Positions 7,822 through 16,630 of a stretch of DNA of 49,797 nt are shown here, piece after piece; position 1 is the first letter of the stretch; the number at the start of each line of letters is the position of its first letter. This DNA comes from Clostridia bacterium. GTDB taxonomy: Bacteria; Bacillota_A; Clostridia; Christensenellales; Aristaeellaceae. The DNA lies in contig JAFXMP010000170.1 of assembly GCA_017530275.1 (NCBI GenBank), forward strand, positions 1 through 49,797, given 5' to 3'. Under the pieces are notes generated by a model. The model was not told where the DNA came from, did not search any database, and saw nothing but the letters and a program-made list of their open reading frames with translations. The translations under genes were made by a program, and so were the position numbers.

Positions 7822-8199
7822 ATGGCGCAGGATGCATTCGGGGCGATGGAGAAAAAGGTGCTGCTTTCCTGGCTGCTGAGCTTTTACGGCAGCATGCTCA
7901 CGGAAAACCAGCGGGAAATGGCCCGGCTGCATTGGGAAGAGGACCTTTCCCTGGCGGAGATCGCCGCCCAGTTTTCCATCACCCGCCAAAGCGTACACGA
8001 CACCGTGGGCCGCACGGAGCGGCAATTGGAGACCCTGGAAGAAAAGTTAGGGCTGCTCAAGCGGTTCAAAGCAATGGAAGAAGGATTGACGGCCTGTGCG
8101 CGGGAGCTTGATCAGGTGAAGGCCACGGGAGAAACCCTGCCCCATCTGCTGGCCGCCCGCCGCATGATCGAATCATTGCTGGATCAGGAGGAAGAATAA
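7822..8199 (+). CDS. ylxM: YlxM, helix-turn-helix protein of the SRP operon
   Basis: 125 aa, the usual YlxM length. The centre holds LTENQREMARLHWEEDLSLAEIAAQFSITRQSVHDTVGR, a sigma-region-4-like helix-turn-helix (residues about 28-66; quoted in parts by family pattern). It is followed by coiled-coil-like helices. In Gram-positive bacteria YlxM is encoded just before ffh and is linked to signal recognition particle function; in streptococci it was reported to modulate SRP GTPase activity. Its stop overlaps the ffh start by one base. The start at 7822 follows AGGAGGG. The strong promoter and leader hairpin upstream suggest that this is the first gene of the operon. Confidence 0.92.
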   Translation: MAQDAFGAMEKKVLLSWLLSFYGSMLTENQREMARLHWEEDLSLAEIAAQFSITRQSVHDTVGRTERQLETLEEKLGLLKRFKAMEEGLTACARELDQVKATGETLPHLLAARRMIESLLDQEEE

Positions 8200-9545
8200 T
8201 GGCCTTTGAAGGGCTTTCCGAGAAACTGCAAAATGCCTTTAAAAAGCTCACCGGGAAGGGCAAGCTGACCGAGCAGAACATCAAGGACGCCATGCGCGAA
8301 GTCCGCATGGCCCTGCTGGAAGCGGACGTCAACTACCTGGTGGTGAAGGACTTCATCAAAAAGGTGACCGAGCGCTGCATCGGCGCGGAAATCTTGGCCA
8401 ACCTGAACGCCGGGCAGCAGGTGATCAAGATCGTGAACGAGGAGCTGACCGCTTTGATGGGCGGCAGCAACGCGAAGCTCACCTGGTCCCCCTCCGTTCC
8501 CACGATCTACATGCTCTGCGGTTTGCAGGGCGCCGGTAAAACCACCATGGCCGCCAAACTGGCCGGATACCTGACCAAGCAGGGCAAAAAGCCCCTGCTG
8601 GCCGCCTGCGATATCTACCGTCCCGCCGCCATCAAGCAATTGCAGGTAGTGGGCGAGCAGGTGGGCGTGCCCGTGTTTGAAAAGGGCACCCAGGACCCGG
8701 TGAAAACCGCCAAAGAAGCCGTTGAGAACGCCCGGTACTACGGCCGGGACGTGCTGATCATTGACACCGCCGGCCGCCTGCACATTGACGAAGCGCTGAT
8801 GCAGGAGCTTGCCAATATCAAGTCCACCGTGCACCCCCAGGAAATCCTGCTGGTGGTGGACGCCATGACCGGTCAGGACGCGGTGAACGTCGCCAAGACC
8901 TTTGATGAAAAGCTGAGTATCGACGGCGTGATCGTCACCAAGCTGGACAGCGACACCCGCGGCGGCGCGGCGCTTTCCGTGCGGGCCGTCACCGGCAAGC
9001 CCATCAAGTTCGCGGGCACCGGCGAAAAGCTGGGCGATATCGAACCCTTCCACCCCGAGCGTATGGCCAGCCGCATCCTGGGCATGGGCGACGTGCTCAC
9101 CCTGATCGAAAAGGCCGCTGCTGCCGCCGACGCGGAAGCCGCCGCCAAGCTGGCCGCCAAGGGCAAAAAGAACCCCGCGGATTTCGACCTGAACGATTTT
9201 CTGGATCAGATGCACCAGATCAAGAAAATGGGGCCGCTTTCCAGCGTGCTGGGGATGCTGCCAGGCATCGGAAGCAAGCTCAAGGACGTGGAAGTGGATG
9301 AAAACGCCCTGAAAAAACCCGAGGCCATCATTTGTTCCATGACGCTCAAGGAGCGCCATAATCCCGCCATCCTGAACGCTTCCCGCCGCAAGCGCATCGC
9401 CGCCGGCGCGGGCGTCAGCGTGCAGGACGTGAACGCCCTCATGCGCCAATTCGAGCAGATGCAGAAAATGATGAAGCAGATGATGGGCAACAAACGCGGC
9501 ATGATGCGCGCCATGAAGAACATGAACATGGGCAAGATGCCCTGA
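8199..9545 (+). CDS. ffh: Signal recognition particle protein Ffh (SRP54)
   Basis: 448 aa, full length. It has an N-terminal helical bundle, then the GTPase domain with P-loop GLQGAGKTT at residues 108-116, DIYRPAAIKQL, the DTAGRLHID switch and TKLDSDTRGG. The C-terminal methionine-rich M domain ends in QMQKMMKQMMGN and MKNMNMGKMP, which bind signal sequences and 4.5S RNA. It targets nascent membrane and secreted proteins to FtsY and SecYEG. The ATG shares one base with the ylxM stop. An inverted repeat element (9570-9654) separates it from rpsP. Confidence 0.98.
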   Translation: MAFEGLSEKLQNAFKKLTGKGKLTEQNIKDAMREVRMALLEADVNYLVVKDFIKKVTERCIGAEILANLNAGQQVIKIVNEELTALMGGSNAKLTWSPSVPTIYMLCGLQGAGKTTMAAKLAGYLTKQGKKPLLAACDIYRPAAIKQLQVVGEQVGVPVFEKGTQDPVKTAKEAVENARYYGRDVLIIDTAGRLHIDEALMQELANIKSTVHPQEILLVVDAMTGQDAVNVAKTFDEKLSIDGVIVTKLDSDTRGGAALSVRAVTGKPIKFAGTGEKLGDIEPFHPERMASRILGMGDVLTLIEKAAAAADAEAAAKLAAKGKKNPADFDLNDFLDQMHQIKKMGPLSSVLGMLPGIGSKLKDVEVDENALKKPEAIICSMTLKERHNPAILNASRRKRIAAGAGVSVQDVNALMRQFEQMQKMMKQMMGNKRGMMRAMKNMNMGKMP

Positions 9546-9561
9546 GCCGGAAGAGATTCCG

Positions 9562-9668
9562 ACAGAGTCGAGAGTTGAGAGTTGAGATGAAGTTTGCCGG
9601 ACAGGCTTGATCATCTGAATTTTCAGCATGATATAATCTCAACTCTCAACTCTCCGCTCTCAACTCCA
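9562..9668. repeat. Dispersed inverted repeat, copy A (GAGAGTTGAGA arms)
   Basis: The arm GAGAGTTGAGAGTTGAGAT (9570-9588) has a perfect 19-base inverse copy at 9636-9654, with a 47-base loop. More GAG/CTC-rich sequence flanks both arms. It lies between ffh and rpsP. Three further copies with the same arms and unrelated loops lie at 29161, 31912 and 43981. Confidence 0.85.
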
Positions 9669-9750
9669 TAGGCGCTCCTAATTACTTCGCGGTTATCATA
9701 ACTTCTATGATTACCATATATCACAACAAACATCAGGGAGGAAAACTACC

Positions 9751-9999
9751 ATGGCTGTCAAAATTCGTCTCAAGAGAATGGGCATGAAAAAGCACCCCTT
9801 CTACCGCATCGTGGTTGCGGATGTCCGCAGCCCCCGCGATGGCCGCTTCGTCGAAGAATTGGGTTACTACGATCCCATGAAAGAGCCTGCCGAAATCAAG
9901 GTTGACAACGAAAAGGCCCAGCAGTGGATGAAGAACGGCGCTCAGCCCACCGACACCGTACGGGTGCTGCTCAAGAAGTCCGGCGCCATCGAAGGCTGA
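9751..9999 (+). CDS. rpsP: 30S ribosomal protein S16
   Basis: 82 aa, typical. The N terminus [19 protein letters not shown] and the block [17 protein letters not shown] are conserved S16 features. It is a 16S rRNA-binding protein needed for assembly of the small subunit body. GGGAGG lies nine bases before the ATG. It is followed by khpA, rimM and trmD, the usual Firmicutes order; rplS, often next to trmD, is not present here. Confidence 0.98.
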   Translation: MAVKIRLKRMGMKKHPFYRIVVADVRSPRDGRFVEELGYYDPMKEPAEIKVDNEKAQQWMKNGAQPTDTVRVLLKKSGAIEG

Positions 10000-10028
10000 C
10001 CGCTGCGTAAGCAAAGAAAGGAATATCC

Positions 10029-10256
10029 ATGCGGGAACTCGTCCTATTCCTGGCAAAATCGCTGGTAGATCAGCCGGATGCGGTTCAGGTAATGGAAACC
10101 GAAGGGCCTGAGGCCATCATCCTGGAGCTCTCCGTGGCTCCCGAGGATATGGGCAAGGTCATTGGCAAGCAGGGGCGTATCGCCAAGGCTATCCGCACGG
10201 TGGTCAAGGCCGCCACGGACAAAAACGCCAAGCCGGTATTCGTGGAAATCCAGTAA
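10029..10256 (+). CDS. khpA: KH-domain RNA-binding protein KhpA
   Basis: 75 aa, one KH domain. The RNA-binding GXXG loop is seen in GKVIGKQGRIAKAIRTVVKA. KhpA is a small RNA-binding protein encoded between rpsP and rimM across Firmicutes; it pairs with KhpB/Jag and affects cell elongation and RNA stability in streptococci. AAAGGA precedes the ATG by six bases. A strong hairpin with a T-rich tail (10270-10299) follows, so part of the transcription may stop here. Confidence 0.95.
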   Translation: MRELVLFLAKSLVDQPDAVQVMETEGPEAIILELSVAPEDMGKVIGKQGRIAKAIRTVVKAATDKNAKPVFVEIQ

Positions 10257-10269
10257 ATGTGCCAGACGG

Positions 10270-10299
10270 AAGGGCGGCAGAATTGTGCCGCCCTTTTCT
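10270..10299 (+). terminator. Terminator or attenuator between khpA and rimM
   Basis: A perfect ten-base-pair stem (AAGGGCGGCA with TGCCGCCCTT, six-base loop) is followed by TTTTCTTCTTTT. It lies inside the conserved ribosomal gene string, so it probably reduces rather than abolishes read-through. Confidence 0.7.
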
Positions 10300-10336
10300 T
10301 CTTTTATCAATATGAATCAGCGGAAAGGAAAAGGAA

Positions 10337-10864
10337 ATGCTTTCTGAATATTTGCTCATCGGTCAGGTGCTGCGCCCTCAGGGCATCAAGGGCCAGGTGA
10401 AGGTGCGGCCAGACACGGACGACCCGGAGCGCTTTTTGGATCTGGAAACCGTATATTTGAAAAAAGGCGAAGCCTACGAGCCCGTGACCGTGGACGAAGT
10501 GAGCGTGCGGGAGGACGGGGTATATCTGCGTTTGGCGAATGCCCAAAGCCGGGACGAAGCCGAAAAGCAGCGCGATTGGATGCTGTATGTGGATCGGGCC
10601 CACGCGGTGGAATTGGGCGAGGATGAAACCTTTATCTGCGATCTGATCGGCTGCAAAGCTGTGGATACCCAGGGAAATGAACTGGGCACGGTGAAAGACG
10701 TGCTCCAGCCCGGCGGGAACGACGTATACGTGATCAAAACCCCCAAGGGAGACATGCTGCTGCCCGCCCTAAAGCACGTGATCCCCACGGTGGACGTGAA
10801 AAAAGGCGAAATCGTGGTGGACGAAAAGCGGCTGCCGGAGGTGGCCGTCTGCGATTGGGAGTGA
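10337..10864 (+). CDS. rimM: 16S rRNA processing protein RimM
   Basis: 175 aa. The N-terminal RimM domain begins YLLIGQVLRPQGIKGQVKVRPDTDDPERF. A PRC-barrel domain follows, ending in LLPALKHVIPTVDVKKGEIVVD. RimM binds ribosomal protein S19 and helps mature the 30S head. It is the normal neighbour of rpsP/khpA and trmD. The following acetyltransferase gene starts four bases after its stop, an unusual insertion between rimM and trmD. Confidence 0.97.
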   Translation: MLSEYLLIGQVLRPQGIKGQVKVRPDTDDPERFLDLETVYLKKGEAYEPVTVDEVSVREDGVYLRLANAQSRDEAEKQRDWMLYVDRAHAVELGEDETFICDLIGCKAVDTQGNELGTVKDVLQPGGNDVYVIKTPKGDMLLPALKHVIPTVDVKKGEIVVDEKRLPEVAVCDWE

Positions 10865-10868
10865 AATC

Positions 10869-11522
10869 ATGGCCCTGCCCGCGTTGGACAATCACGACAG
10901 CCGGATTGCGTTTTACGAACTGATGCTGCAAGCGGATATTACCGGCATGGCGGAAATCCCGCTGCCCGCCGGGTATGCCTATGCCTTTTATCAGGACGGC
11001 GACCGGGACGCCTGGATCGAGAGCGAGAAAAGCGCCAAAGAGTTTTCGTCCTATGACGAGGGCCTGAACGCCTGGAAGCGGTTCTATGCCGATCATACGG
11101 CGGAATTGCCCCGCCGCATGGTGTTCGTGGTGAACGAAGCAGGGGAGAAGGTGGCCACCGCCACGGCGTATTACGATATCCGGGGCGTCGACCAGAGCGG
11201 CGACGGCTGGCTGCATTGGGTGGCCGTGCGGCGGGATGCGCAGGGCAAGGGCTTGTCCAAACCCCTGATTTCCCATGCCGTTCAGGTAATGAAGGGCCTG
11301 GGCTATACCCGCGCTAAAATTCCCACCCAAACCACCACCTGGCTGGCGGTGAAGGTGTATCTGGATCTGGGTTTCCGGCCCATCGAAAAAAACTATATCC
11401 GCTGCCGGGACGGCTGGCGCATCGTGAGGCGCCTGACAAATCACCCGGCGCTGGCTGAATTACCTCCGGCAAGGGACGAAGAAGTGCTGAAGTTGGGAAT
11501 CTGTTCGGAGCGCAGTTTTTAA
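10869..11522 (+). CDS. GNAT-family N-acetyltransferase
   Basis: 217 aa. The GNAT core is recognisable: a beta-strand segment MVFVVNEAGEKVATATAYYD, then WLHWVAVRRDAQGKGLSKPLISHAVQVM, which contains the acetyl-CoA pyrophosphate loop (Q/RxxGxG/A as RRDAQGKGLS). An ARIPTQTTTWLAVKVYLDLGFRP segment follows. The substrate is unknown. It starts four bases after rimM behind GGGAGTG, so it is probably co-transcribed with the ribosome-maturation genes; this could be chance. The region after it is a dense hairpin cluster. Confidence 0.85.
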   Translation: MALPALDNHDSRIAFYELMLQADITGMAEIPLPAGYAYAFYQDGDRDAWIESEKSAKEFSSYDEGLNAWKRFYADHTAELPRRMVFVVNEAGEKVATATAYYDIRGVDQSGDGWLHWVAVRRDAQGKGLSKPLISHAVQVMKGLGYTRAKIPTQTTTWLAVKVYLDLGFRPIEKNYIRCRDGWRIVRRLTNHPALAELPPARDEEVLKLGICSERSF

Positions 11523-11533
11523 AGCTTACGGGA

Positions 11534-11877
11534 CAGGGGGCTTCTTCAGCCCCCTGAACCCCTGAACCAAAGGACTTCGTCCTCTGGACACCAAGAAGCG
11601 AATTGGCTGTGTTAGAAAAAGCCTACAACTTCCGCCTGCTGCTTCGGTGGAACGAATGTTAGAAGGCTTCTGGCCCTCAGAAAGTCGAGGAATAATCCCC
11701 AGGGGGAAAACGAGCTTTCCCCCTGGGATTTTCCCGACTTTCCCCGGATGCTTTGCATCCGGGTTGGCCGCTTTCAGCGGCCGGGCCAGAAGCATAACGA
11801 CGGCAAGCAATATCCGTTTGTGAGGGTCCAGGGAAATCATTTCCCTGGCGCGGGGTCTGGGGCCGCGGAGGCCCCAG
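11534..11877. repeat. Cluster of stem-loops with a multibranch core
   Basis: This gene-free 427-base gap between the GNAT gene and trmD holds at least seven clear hairpins. They are 11534-11556 (9 bp), 11569-11585 (5 bp), 11698-11727 (12 bp), 11743-11763 (9 bp, perfect), 11766-11782 (7 bp), 11828-11848 (9 bp) and 11857-11877 (8 bp). A long-range 11-bp helix, GCTTCTGGCCC (11666-11676) with GGGCCAGAAGC (11783-11793), encloses three of them, giving a four-way-junction layout. AAAGTCG (11681) also pairs with CGACTTT (11735). The open frame across it on the minus strand looks like translated palindrome. Confidence 0.8.
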
Positions 11878-11949
11878 CGTTCTCCAACTGACATAAAACG
11901 CTCAATAAAGCTGGAACGATACGATTACGAAATAAGAGGAAACGCAGGC

Positions 11950-12744
11950 ATGACCATCGACATTCTGACCATTTTCCCCGAAATGTTTGACAGTGTGCTG
12001 AACGCCAGCATTTTGGGCCGCGCCCGGCAGCAGGGCCTAATTGAGATCGAGTGCACGGACATCCGGCCCTTTTCCTTATCCAAGCACAAGAACACCGACG
12101 ATTACCCCTTCGGCGGCGGGGCGGGCATGCTGATGATGGCCCAGCCCATCGCGGACTGCATGCGGGCGGTGTGCGAGAAGCGGGGCGTGCCTTGCCTGTC
12201 CAACTTAGAACCCCACAGTGAAGCGCCGGTAAAGCGCGTTTACCTTTCCCCCCGGGGCGTGCCCCTGACCCAGAAGCTGGCCCAGGAGCTATCCAAGGAA
12301 CAGCACCTGATCCTGCTCTGCGGCCACTATGAGGGCGTGGATCAGCGGGCGCTGGACAAGTACATCGACATGGAAGTGTCCATCGGGGATTACGTGCTCA
12401 CCGGGGGCGAATTGGGGGCCATGGTGCTGGCCGACTGCGTGGCGCGGCTCATTCCCGGCGTGCTGGGCAGCGAGGAAAGCCCCCGGGACGAGAGCTTTTC
12501 CGACGCGGGCCTGCTGGAATACCCCCAGTATACCCGCCCCCGCACCTTCGAGGGCATGGACGTGCCGGAGGTGCTTTTGAATGGCGACCACGCTAAAATC
12601 GCCGCTTGGCGGCGGGAACAGGCCATCGTCGCCACCGCTCAACGGCGGCCCGATCTGCTGAAAACCGCCGGGCTGACCGAGAAGGAAAAAAGACTGGCGG
12701 AAGAAGCGGGCGCAGACCGATCATTCGGTTTTACCCCTCCATGA
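11950..12744 (+). CDS. trmD: tRNA (guanine-N1)-methyltransferase TrmD
   Basis: 264 aa. The N terminus MTIDILTIFPEMFDSVLNAS, then HKNTDDYPFGGGAGMLM and the SPOUT knot LLCGHYEGVDQRALDKYID...SIGDYVLTGGE are all conserved. It methylates N1 of G37 next to the anticodon using S-adenosylmethionine and prevents frameshifting. The start ATG follows GAGGA by nine bases. It is the last gene of the rpsP-rimM string here, and the expected rplS is absent. The C-terminal extension (EKEKRLAEEAGADRSFGF) is slightly longer than average. Confidence 0.97.
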   Translation: MTIDILTIFPEMFDSVLNASILGRARQQGLIEIECTDIRPFSLSKHKNTDDYPFGGGAGMLMMAQPIADCMRAVCEKRGVPCLSNLEPHSEAPVKRVYLSPRGVPLTQKLAQELSKEQHLILLCGHYEGVDQRALDKYIDMEVSIGDYVLTGGELGAMVLADCVARLIPGVLGSEESPRDESFSDAGLLEYPQYTRPRTFEGMDVPEVLLNGDHAKIAAWRREQAIVATAQRRPDLLKTAGLTEKEKRLAEEAGADRSFGFTPP

Positions 12745-12821
12745 CAAAAAATTTCATGCAAGGAACAAAATGGTCAGGCGCGTCGTTCTATCATTGAAAA
12801 GATCAAGGAGGTGCTGTGAAT

Positions 12822-13823
12822 ATGAAAAAGCACGCTTTACTTACGATCCTTCTGGTAACGATCCTTCTGCTTGGAATCGTTGGGACTGCCCAGGCAGAAA
12901 TCGTTCCTCCCTTTGGCGAGGGACAAATCGGCCTTCAAGCTGTGGTATTGTGCAACAGCCTGACTGTGCGCCAGGAGCCCAGCGCTTCTTCCAAGGCCGT
13001 GCAAACCCTGCAATATCATGCCCTGATCATCGTTACAGAACAGTCAGACGGATGGGCTTACTGCTTTTTGGGGGATGCTGAGGGCTCGGCTTCCGGTTGG
13101 GTAAACGCTGACTATATCATCATCGATCCCGCCTGGTATCGGACGGAAACGAAAACGCCGGTATACGCCTGGAATGATAAGGCGGCCCCCAAAGTCGCTT
13201 TGCTGGAAGCGAACACGGTCCTTCTTGATCCAGACACCTTCCTGCCTATTTTGAAGGAGGAAGGGGATTGGCTCCTCGTCAGTCTCCGCGGCGCGGTGGG
13301 CTGGATCTATGCCGGAAAGCAGGCTGGTGAGCGATATGAAAAGGTTATCATGCTCGAGGGCATGGAAGAAACCGTCCAATACGAGCATGCCGTCAACGAC
13401 GCGATGGGGATCGCAATAGATTACGAGTATGAAAGTCTCGTGCGGCGCAGTGAATCGGATCGTGAATGCTTTGTTTCTTGCTACGACGACCCCAATCGGC
13501 CCGAGAACTATCTCGAGGTGAAATACAGCCCGGCGGACGCCGAGGCCGCAGCTGCCTCGGTCAGCGGGACGCTTTCAAATGATTATGATCTCATCATGGA
13601 ATCCTTCATGCTGGACCGCGCGGGCAGCTGCATACGAATCGGCGCGTCCGAAGCCAAAGGAGGCAAGGGAACGCCTGATATGCTTCAGATGGTGTATATC
13701 ATCCCCGCCGCCGATGGCAGCATCATCGCCACAGCGCATTACTCCTTTGAAAGCGCCGAAGGCTTCGGCGCACGGTTCCGCAATATGATGCATACCCTCA
13801 CGGTCATTGATGGAAGCCGCTGA
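12822..13823 (+). CDS. Secreted SH3-domain protein
   Basis: 333 aa from the ATG at 12822; a GTG at 12816 is also possible because AAGGAGGTG precedes both. Residues 1-25 form a signal peptide ending GTAQA-E. Residues about 38-100 are a bacterial SH3 domain (VVLCNSLTVRQEPSASSKAV, then SDGWAYCFLG and ASGWVNADYI). A second SH3-like unit covers about 110-165. The C-terminal third has no motif I know. Bacterial SH3 domains often bind cell-wall peptides, so an envelope role is likely. It stands between trmD and the GH94 gene, with no evident operon partner. Confidence 0.8.
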   Translation: MKKHALLTILLVTILLLGIVGTAQAEIVPPFGEGQIGLQAVVLCNSLTVRQEPSASSKAVQTLQYHALIIVTEQSDGWAYCFLGDAEGSASGWVNADYIIIDPAWYRTETKTPVYAWNDKAAPKVALLEANTVLLDPDTFLPILKEEGDWLLVSLRGAVGWIYAGKQAGERYEKVIMLEGMEETVQYEHAVNDAMGIAIDYEYESLVRRSESDRECFVSCYDDPNRPENYLEVKYSPADAEAAAASVSGTLSNDYDLIMESFMLDRAGSCIRIGASEAKGGKGTPDMLQMVYIIPAADGSIIATAHYSFESAEGFGARFRNMMHTLTVIDGSR

Positions 13824-13893
13824 GCATGAATACCTGGCCCTGTTCGCAGAATCCTGCATATCCGGGATCGCGGCAGGGCCTTCTTGATTTTAG

Positions 13894-13922
13894 TTGACAA
13901 ACCCTATTTTCAGTGCTAAAGT
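13894..13922 (+). promoter_or_regulatory. Promoter for the GH94 phosphorylase gene
   Basis: A perfect TTGACA (13894-13899) is followed after 17 bases by TAAAGT (13917-13922). It lies 38 bases before the chosen start at 13961. Confidence 0.5.
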
Positions 13923-13960
13923 GGCAACCGGGAATACATGGAAAAAGGAGAGGTTTCGCC

Positions 13961-16399
13961 ATGCAGTACGGCTATTTCGACGATGCGCACCGGGAGTATG
14001 TGATCACCCGGCCCGACACCCCCTATCCCTGGATCAACTACCTGGGCAGCGAGGATTTCTTCTCCCTGGTGAGCTGCACCTCCGGCGGCTACAGCTTCTA
14101 TAAGGACGCCCGGCTGCTGCGCCTGACCCGTTACCGCTACAACAACGTGCCCACCGACGCGGGCGGACATTATTTCTATATCAACGACGAGGGCACCGTA
14201 TGGAATCCCGGCTGGCAGCCCACCCAAACGCCCCTGGATCAGTACGAGTGCCGGGTGGGCACGGGCTACACCGTGATTTCCGGCGAAAAGAACGGCCTGA
14301 AAGCGAAGCAGACCATCTTGGTGCCCCGGGGCAGGACCGCCGAGGTAACCCGGGTGGAACTGGAAAATGCTTCCCCGGAGACCAAAAAGGTTTCCCTGTA
14401 CAGCTTCGTGGAATTCTGCCTGTGGAACGCCCAGGACGACAGCACCAATTTCCAGCGCAATTTCGCCCTGGCGGAATTCGAGTTTGAAAAGGACGGCGCG
14501 GTGCAGTACCACAAGACCGAATACCGGGAGCGCCGCAACCATTATGCCGTGTACGCCGTGAACGCCCCCGTGGACGGCTTCGACACCGACCGGGAAACCT
14601 TCATGGGCCTCTACAACGGTTTCAGCAAGCCCGACGCCGTGCTGGAGGACAAGCCCCGCAATTCCGTGGCCCACGGCTGGGCCCCCATCGGCAGCCACTG
14701 CATCAAGCGGGAATTAAAGCCCGGCGAAAAGGCCTCCTTCATCTTTGTGCTGGGCTACTGCGAGAATCCCGAGGACCGGAAGTTCGTAGCCCACGAGGTC
14801 ATCAACAAGGAACCCGCCCATAAGCTGCTCAATGATTTCCAGACCGACGCGCAGTTTGAAGCGGCCCTGGCGGAATTGAAAGCCCATTGGGACAAGCTGC
14901 TCAGCAAGTTCAGCATCCAGAGCGGCAATGAGAAGTTCGACCGTCAGGTGAATATGTGGAACCAGTACCAGTGCATGGTCACTTTCAATATGAGCCGTTC
15001 CGCCTCCTACTTTGAAAGCGGCATCGGCCGCGGCATGGGCTTCCGCGACTGCAGCCAGGACCTGCTGGGCTTCGTGCACCTGATCCCCGAGCGCGCCCGC
15101 CAGCGTATCCTGGACATCGCCTCCACCCAGTTCCCGGACGGCAGCGCCTACCACCAGTACCAGCCCCTCACCAAGCGCGGCAACATGGACGTGGGCAGCG
15201 GCTTCAACGACGACCCCCTGTGGCTGATCTTCGGCGTGAACGCCTACATCAAGGAAACCGGCGATTTCGGCATTTTGGACGAGATGGTGGATTTTGACAA
15301 CGATCCTTCCCAGGCCCAAACGCTTTTGGAGCATCTGCGCCGCTCCTTCCGCTATATCGCCAACCATAAGGGCCCCCACGGCCTGCCCCTCATCGGCCGC
15401 GCCGACTGGAACGACTGCCTGAACCTGAACTGTTTCTCCGAGCATCCCGGCGAGAGCTTCCAGACCACCGGCCCCTCCGAAGGCCCCGTGGCGGAAAGCG
15501 TGTTCATTGCGGGCATGTACGTGGGCGTGGCGGACGATTACGCCGACCTGCTGGAGCGCTGCGGCGACCATACCGAGGCCGCCTTCGTGCGCGGGGAAAA
15601 GCGGGCCATGACCGAGGCCGTGGAAAAGAACGGCTGGGACGGCGAATGGTTCCTGCGGGCCTACGACGCCTATTCCCACAAGGTGGGCAGCAATGAAAAC
15701 GAAGAGGGCAAGATCTACATCGAGCCCCAGGGCATGTGCGTGATGGCGGGCATCGGCCTGGACAACGGCATGGCCCAGAAGGCCATGGACGCCACGGAAA
15801 AATACCTGCTGTTCAAGTACGGCGTGGTGATCCTGTGGCCCGCTTACAGCAAGTATCATTTGGAGCTGGGCGAAGTGAGCAGCTATCCCCAGGGCTTCAA
15901 GGAAAACGGCTCCGTATTCTGCCACAATAACCCCTGGATCATGATCGCCCAGACCAAGCTGGGCCACGGCGACAAGGCTTTCGACCTGTACACCCGCATC
16001 GCCCCCGCCTGGGTGGAGGATCAGAAGCTGCACCGCACCGAGCCCTACGTGTACGCCCAGACCGTCAACGGCAAGGAAGCGCCCCTGCCCGGCGAAGCCC
16101 GCAACAGCTGGCTCACCGGCACCGCCGCATGGAACTTCGTGGCCGCCAGCCAGGATATTTTGGGCGTCAAGCCCGATTTTGACGGCCTCAAGATCGATCC
16201 CTGCCTGCCCGCCTGCCTGCCCGAAGTGAAGGTGCACCGCTCCTTCCGGGGCCGCGATTTCGATATCGTGATTCACAACGTCGCCGGCGGTGAAAAGGGC
16301 AAGGTCCGCGTCAGCGTGAACGGCCAGCCCATCCAGGGCCAGACCGTGGCCGTGCCCAAGGATGATCAGCCCACTCAGGTGGAAGTGTGGGTGGAATAA
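13961..16399 (+). CDS. Cellobiose phosphorylase, glycoside hydrolase family 94
   Basis: 812 aa from the ATG at 13961 (GGAGAGG upstream), the length of clostridial cellobiose phosphorylase (about 811). The N terminus reads MQYGYFDDAHREYVITRPDT then TPYPWINYLG and GGYSFYKDARLLRLTRYRYN, which closely follow the Clostridium thermocellum enzyme. The catalytic domain contains GRGMGFRDCSQDLLGF and GRADWNDCLNLN, with the candidate general acid Asp in the DWND motif (residues 482-485). No signal peptide, so it acts in the cytoplasm, splitting cellobiose with phosphate into glucose-1-phosphate and glucose. Specificity within GH94 is inferred from similarity. Confidence 0.93.
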   Translation: MQYGYFDDAHREYVITRPDTPYPWINYLGSEDFFSLVSCTSGGYSFYKDARLLRLTRYRYNNVPTDAGGHYFYINDEGTVWNPGWQPTQTPLDQYECRVGTGYTVISGEKNGLKAKQTILVPRGRTAEVTRVELENASPETKKVSLYSFVEFCLWNAQDDSTNFQRNFALAEFEFEKDGAVQYHKTEYRERRNHYAVYAVNAPVDGFDTDRETFMGLYNGFSKPDAVLEDKPRNSVAHGWAPIGSHCIKRELKPGEKASFIFVLGYCENPEDRKFVAHEVINKEPAHKLLNDFQTDAQFEAALAELKAHWDKLLSKFSIQSGNEKFDRQVNMWNQYQCMVTFNMSRSASYFESGIGRGMGFRDCSQDLLGFVHLIPERARQRILDIASTQFPDGSAYHQYQPLTKRGNMDVGSGFNDDPLWLIFGVNAYIKETGDFGILDEMVDFDNDPSQAQTLLEHLRRSFRYIANHKGPHGLPLIGRADWNDCLNLNCFSEHPGESFQTTGPSEGPVAESVFIAGMYVGVADDYADLLERCGDHTEAAFVRGEKRAMTEAVEKNGWDGEWFLRAYDAYSHKVGSNENEEGKIYIEPQGMCVMAGIGLDNGMAQKAMDATEKYLLFKYGVVILWPAYSKYHLELGEVSSYPQGFKENGSVFCHNNPWIMIAQTKLGHGDKAFDLYTRIAPAWVEDQKLHRTEPYVYAQTVNGKEAPLPGEARNSWLTGTAAWNFVAASQDILGVKPDFDGLKIDPCLPACLPEVKVHRSFRGRDFDIVIHNVAGGEKGKVRVSVNGQPIQGQTVAVPKDDQPTQVEVWVE

Positions 16400-16443
16400 A
16401 AAATCAGAGAACATCTGAAAGGCGCATGCATGCTGCCCTAAAC

Positions 16444-16481
16444 AAACTACCGGCGGTCCCTGGCGAGACTGCCGGTAGTTT
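16444..16481 (+). terminator. Stem-loop terminator after the GH94 gene
   Basis: An 11-base-pair perfect stem, AAACTACCGGC with GCCGGTAGTTT, with a short T-rich tail (TATTCTCC). It lies 45 bases after the stop. The T tract is poor, so termination strength is uncertain. Confidence 0.5.
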
Positions 16482-16570
16482 ATTCTCCGCTATATATTCC
16501 ATGGAAAATAGATAAAGGAAAACAATGCTTGTATTGAATTCGTTCTCCTTCGCTTTTCTCGGAAGAGGGC

Positions 16571-16615
16571 CTGGTGAAAACCTCTCTTTGAGCTTCAAAG
16601 AGAGGTTTCCACCAG
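16571..16615. repeat. Long hairpin, 20 of 22 base pairs
   Basis: CTGGTGAAAACCTCTCTTTG pairs with CAAAGAGAGGTTTCCACCAG across a few loop bases. There is no T tract. The apex (CTTTGAGCTTCAAAG) resembles that of the hairpin at 36781. It lies in the gap between GH94 and proC, just before a gene relic. Confidence 0.75.
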
Positions 16616-16630
16616 AAGTATTCAGCCGTA

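Noticed and set aside
8184..9629. Very long antisense open frame opposite ffh, and similar ones opposite GH94, ispH-S1 and ALDH
   Set aside because: These arise from GC-rich codon bias; the sense strand carries full conserved proteins and the antisense products are His/Gly/Gln-rich with no domains.
11526..11894. A 122-codon minus-strand frame across the hairpin cluster
   Set aside because: Its sequence is a translation of palindromes rich in Pro, Arg and Gly; no start signal and no domain.
13832..13885. Possible terminator after the SH3 protein gene (GGCCCTG ... CAGGGCC)
   Set aside because: The loop is about 30 bases and the T tract is interrupted; too weak to call.
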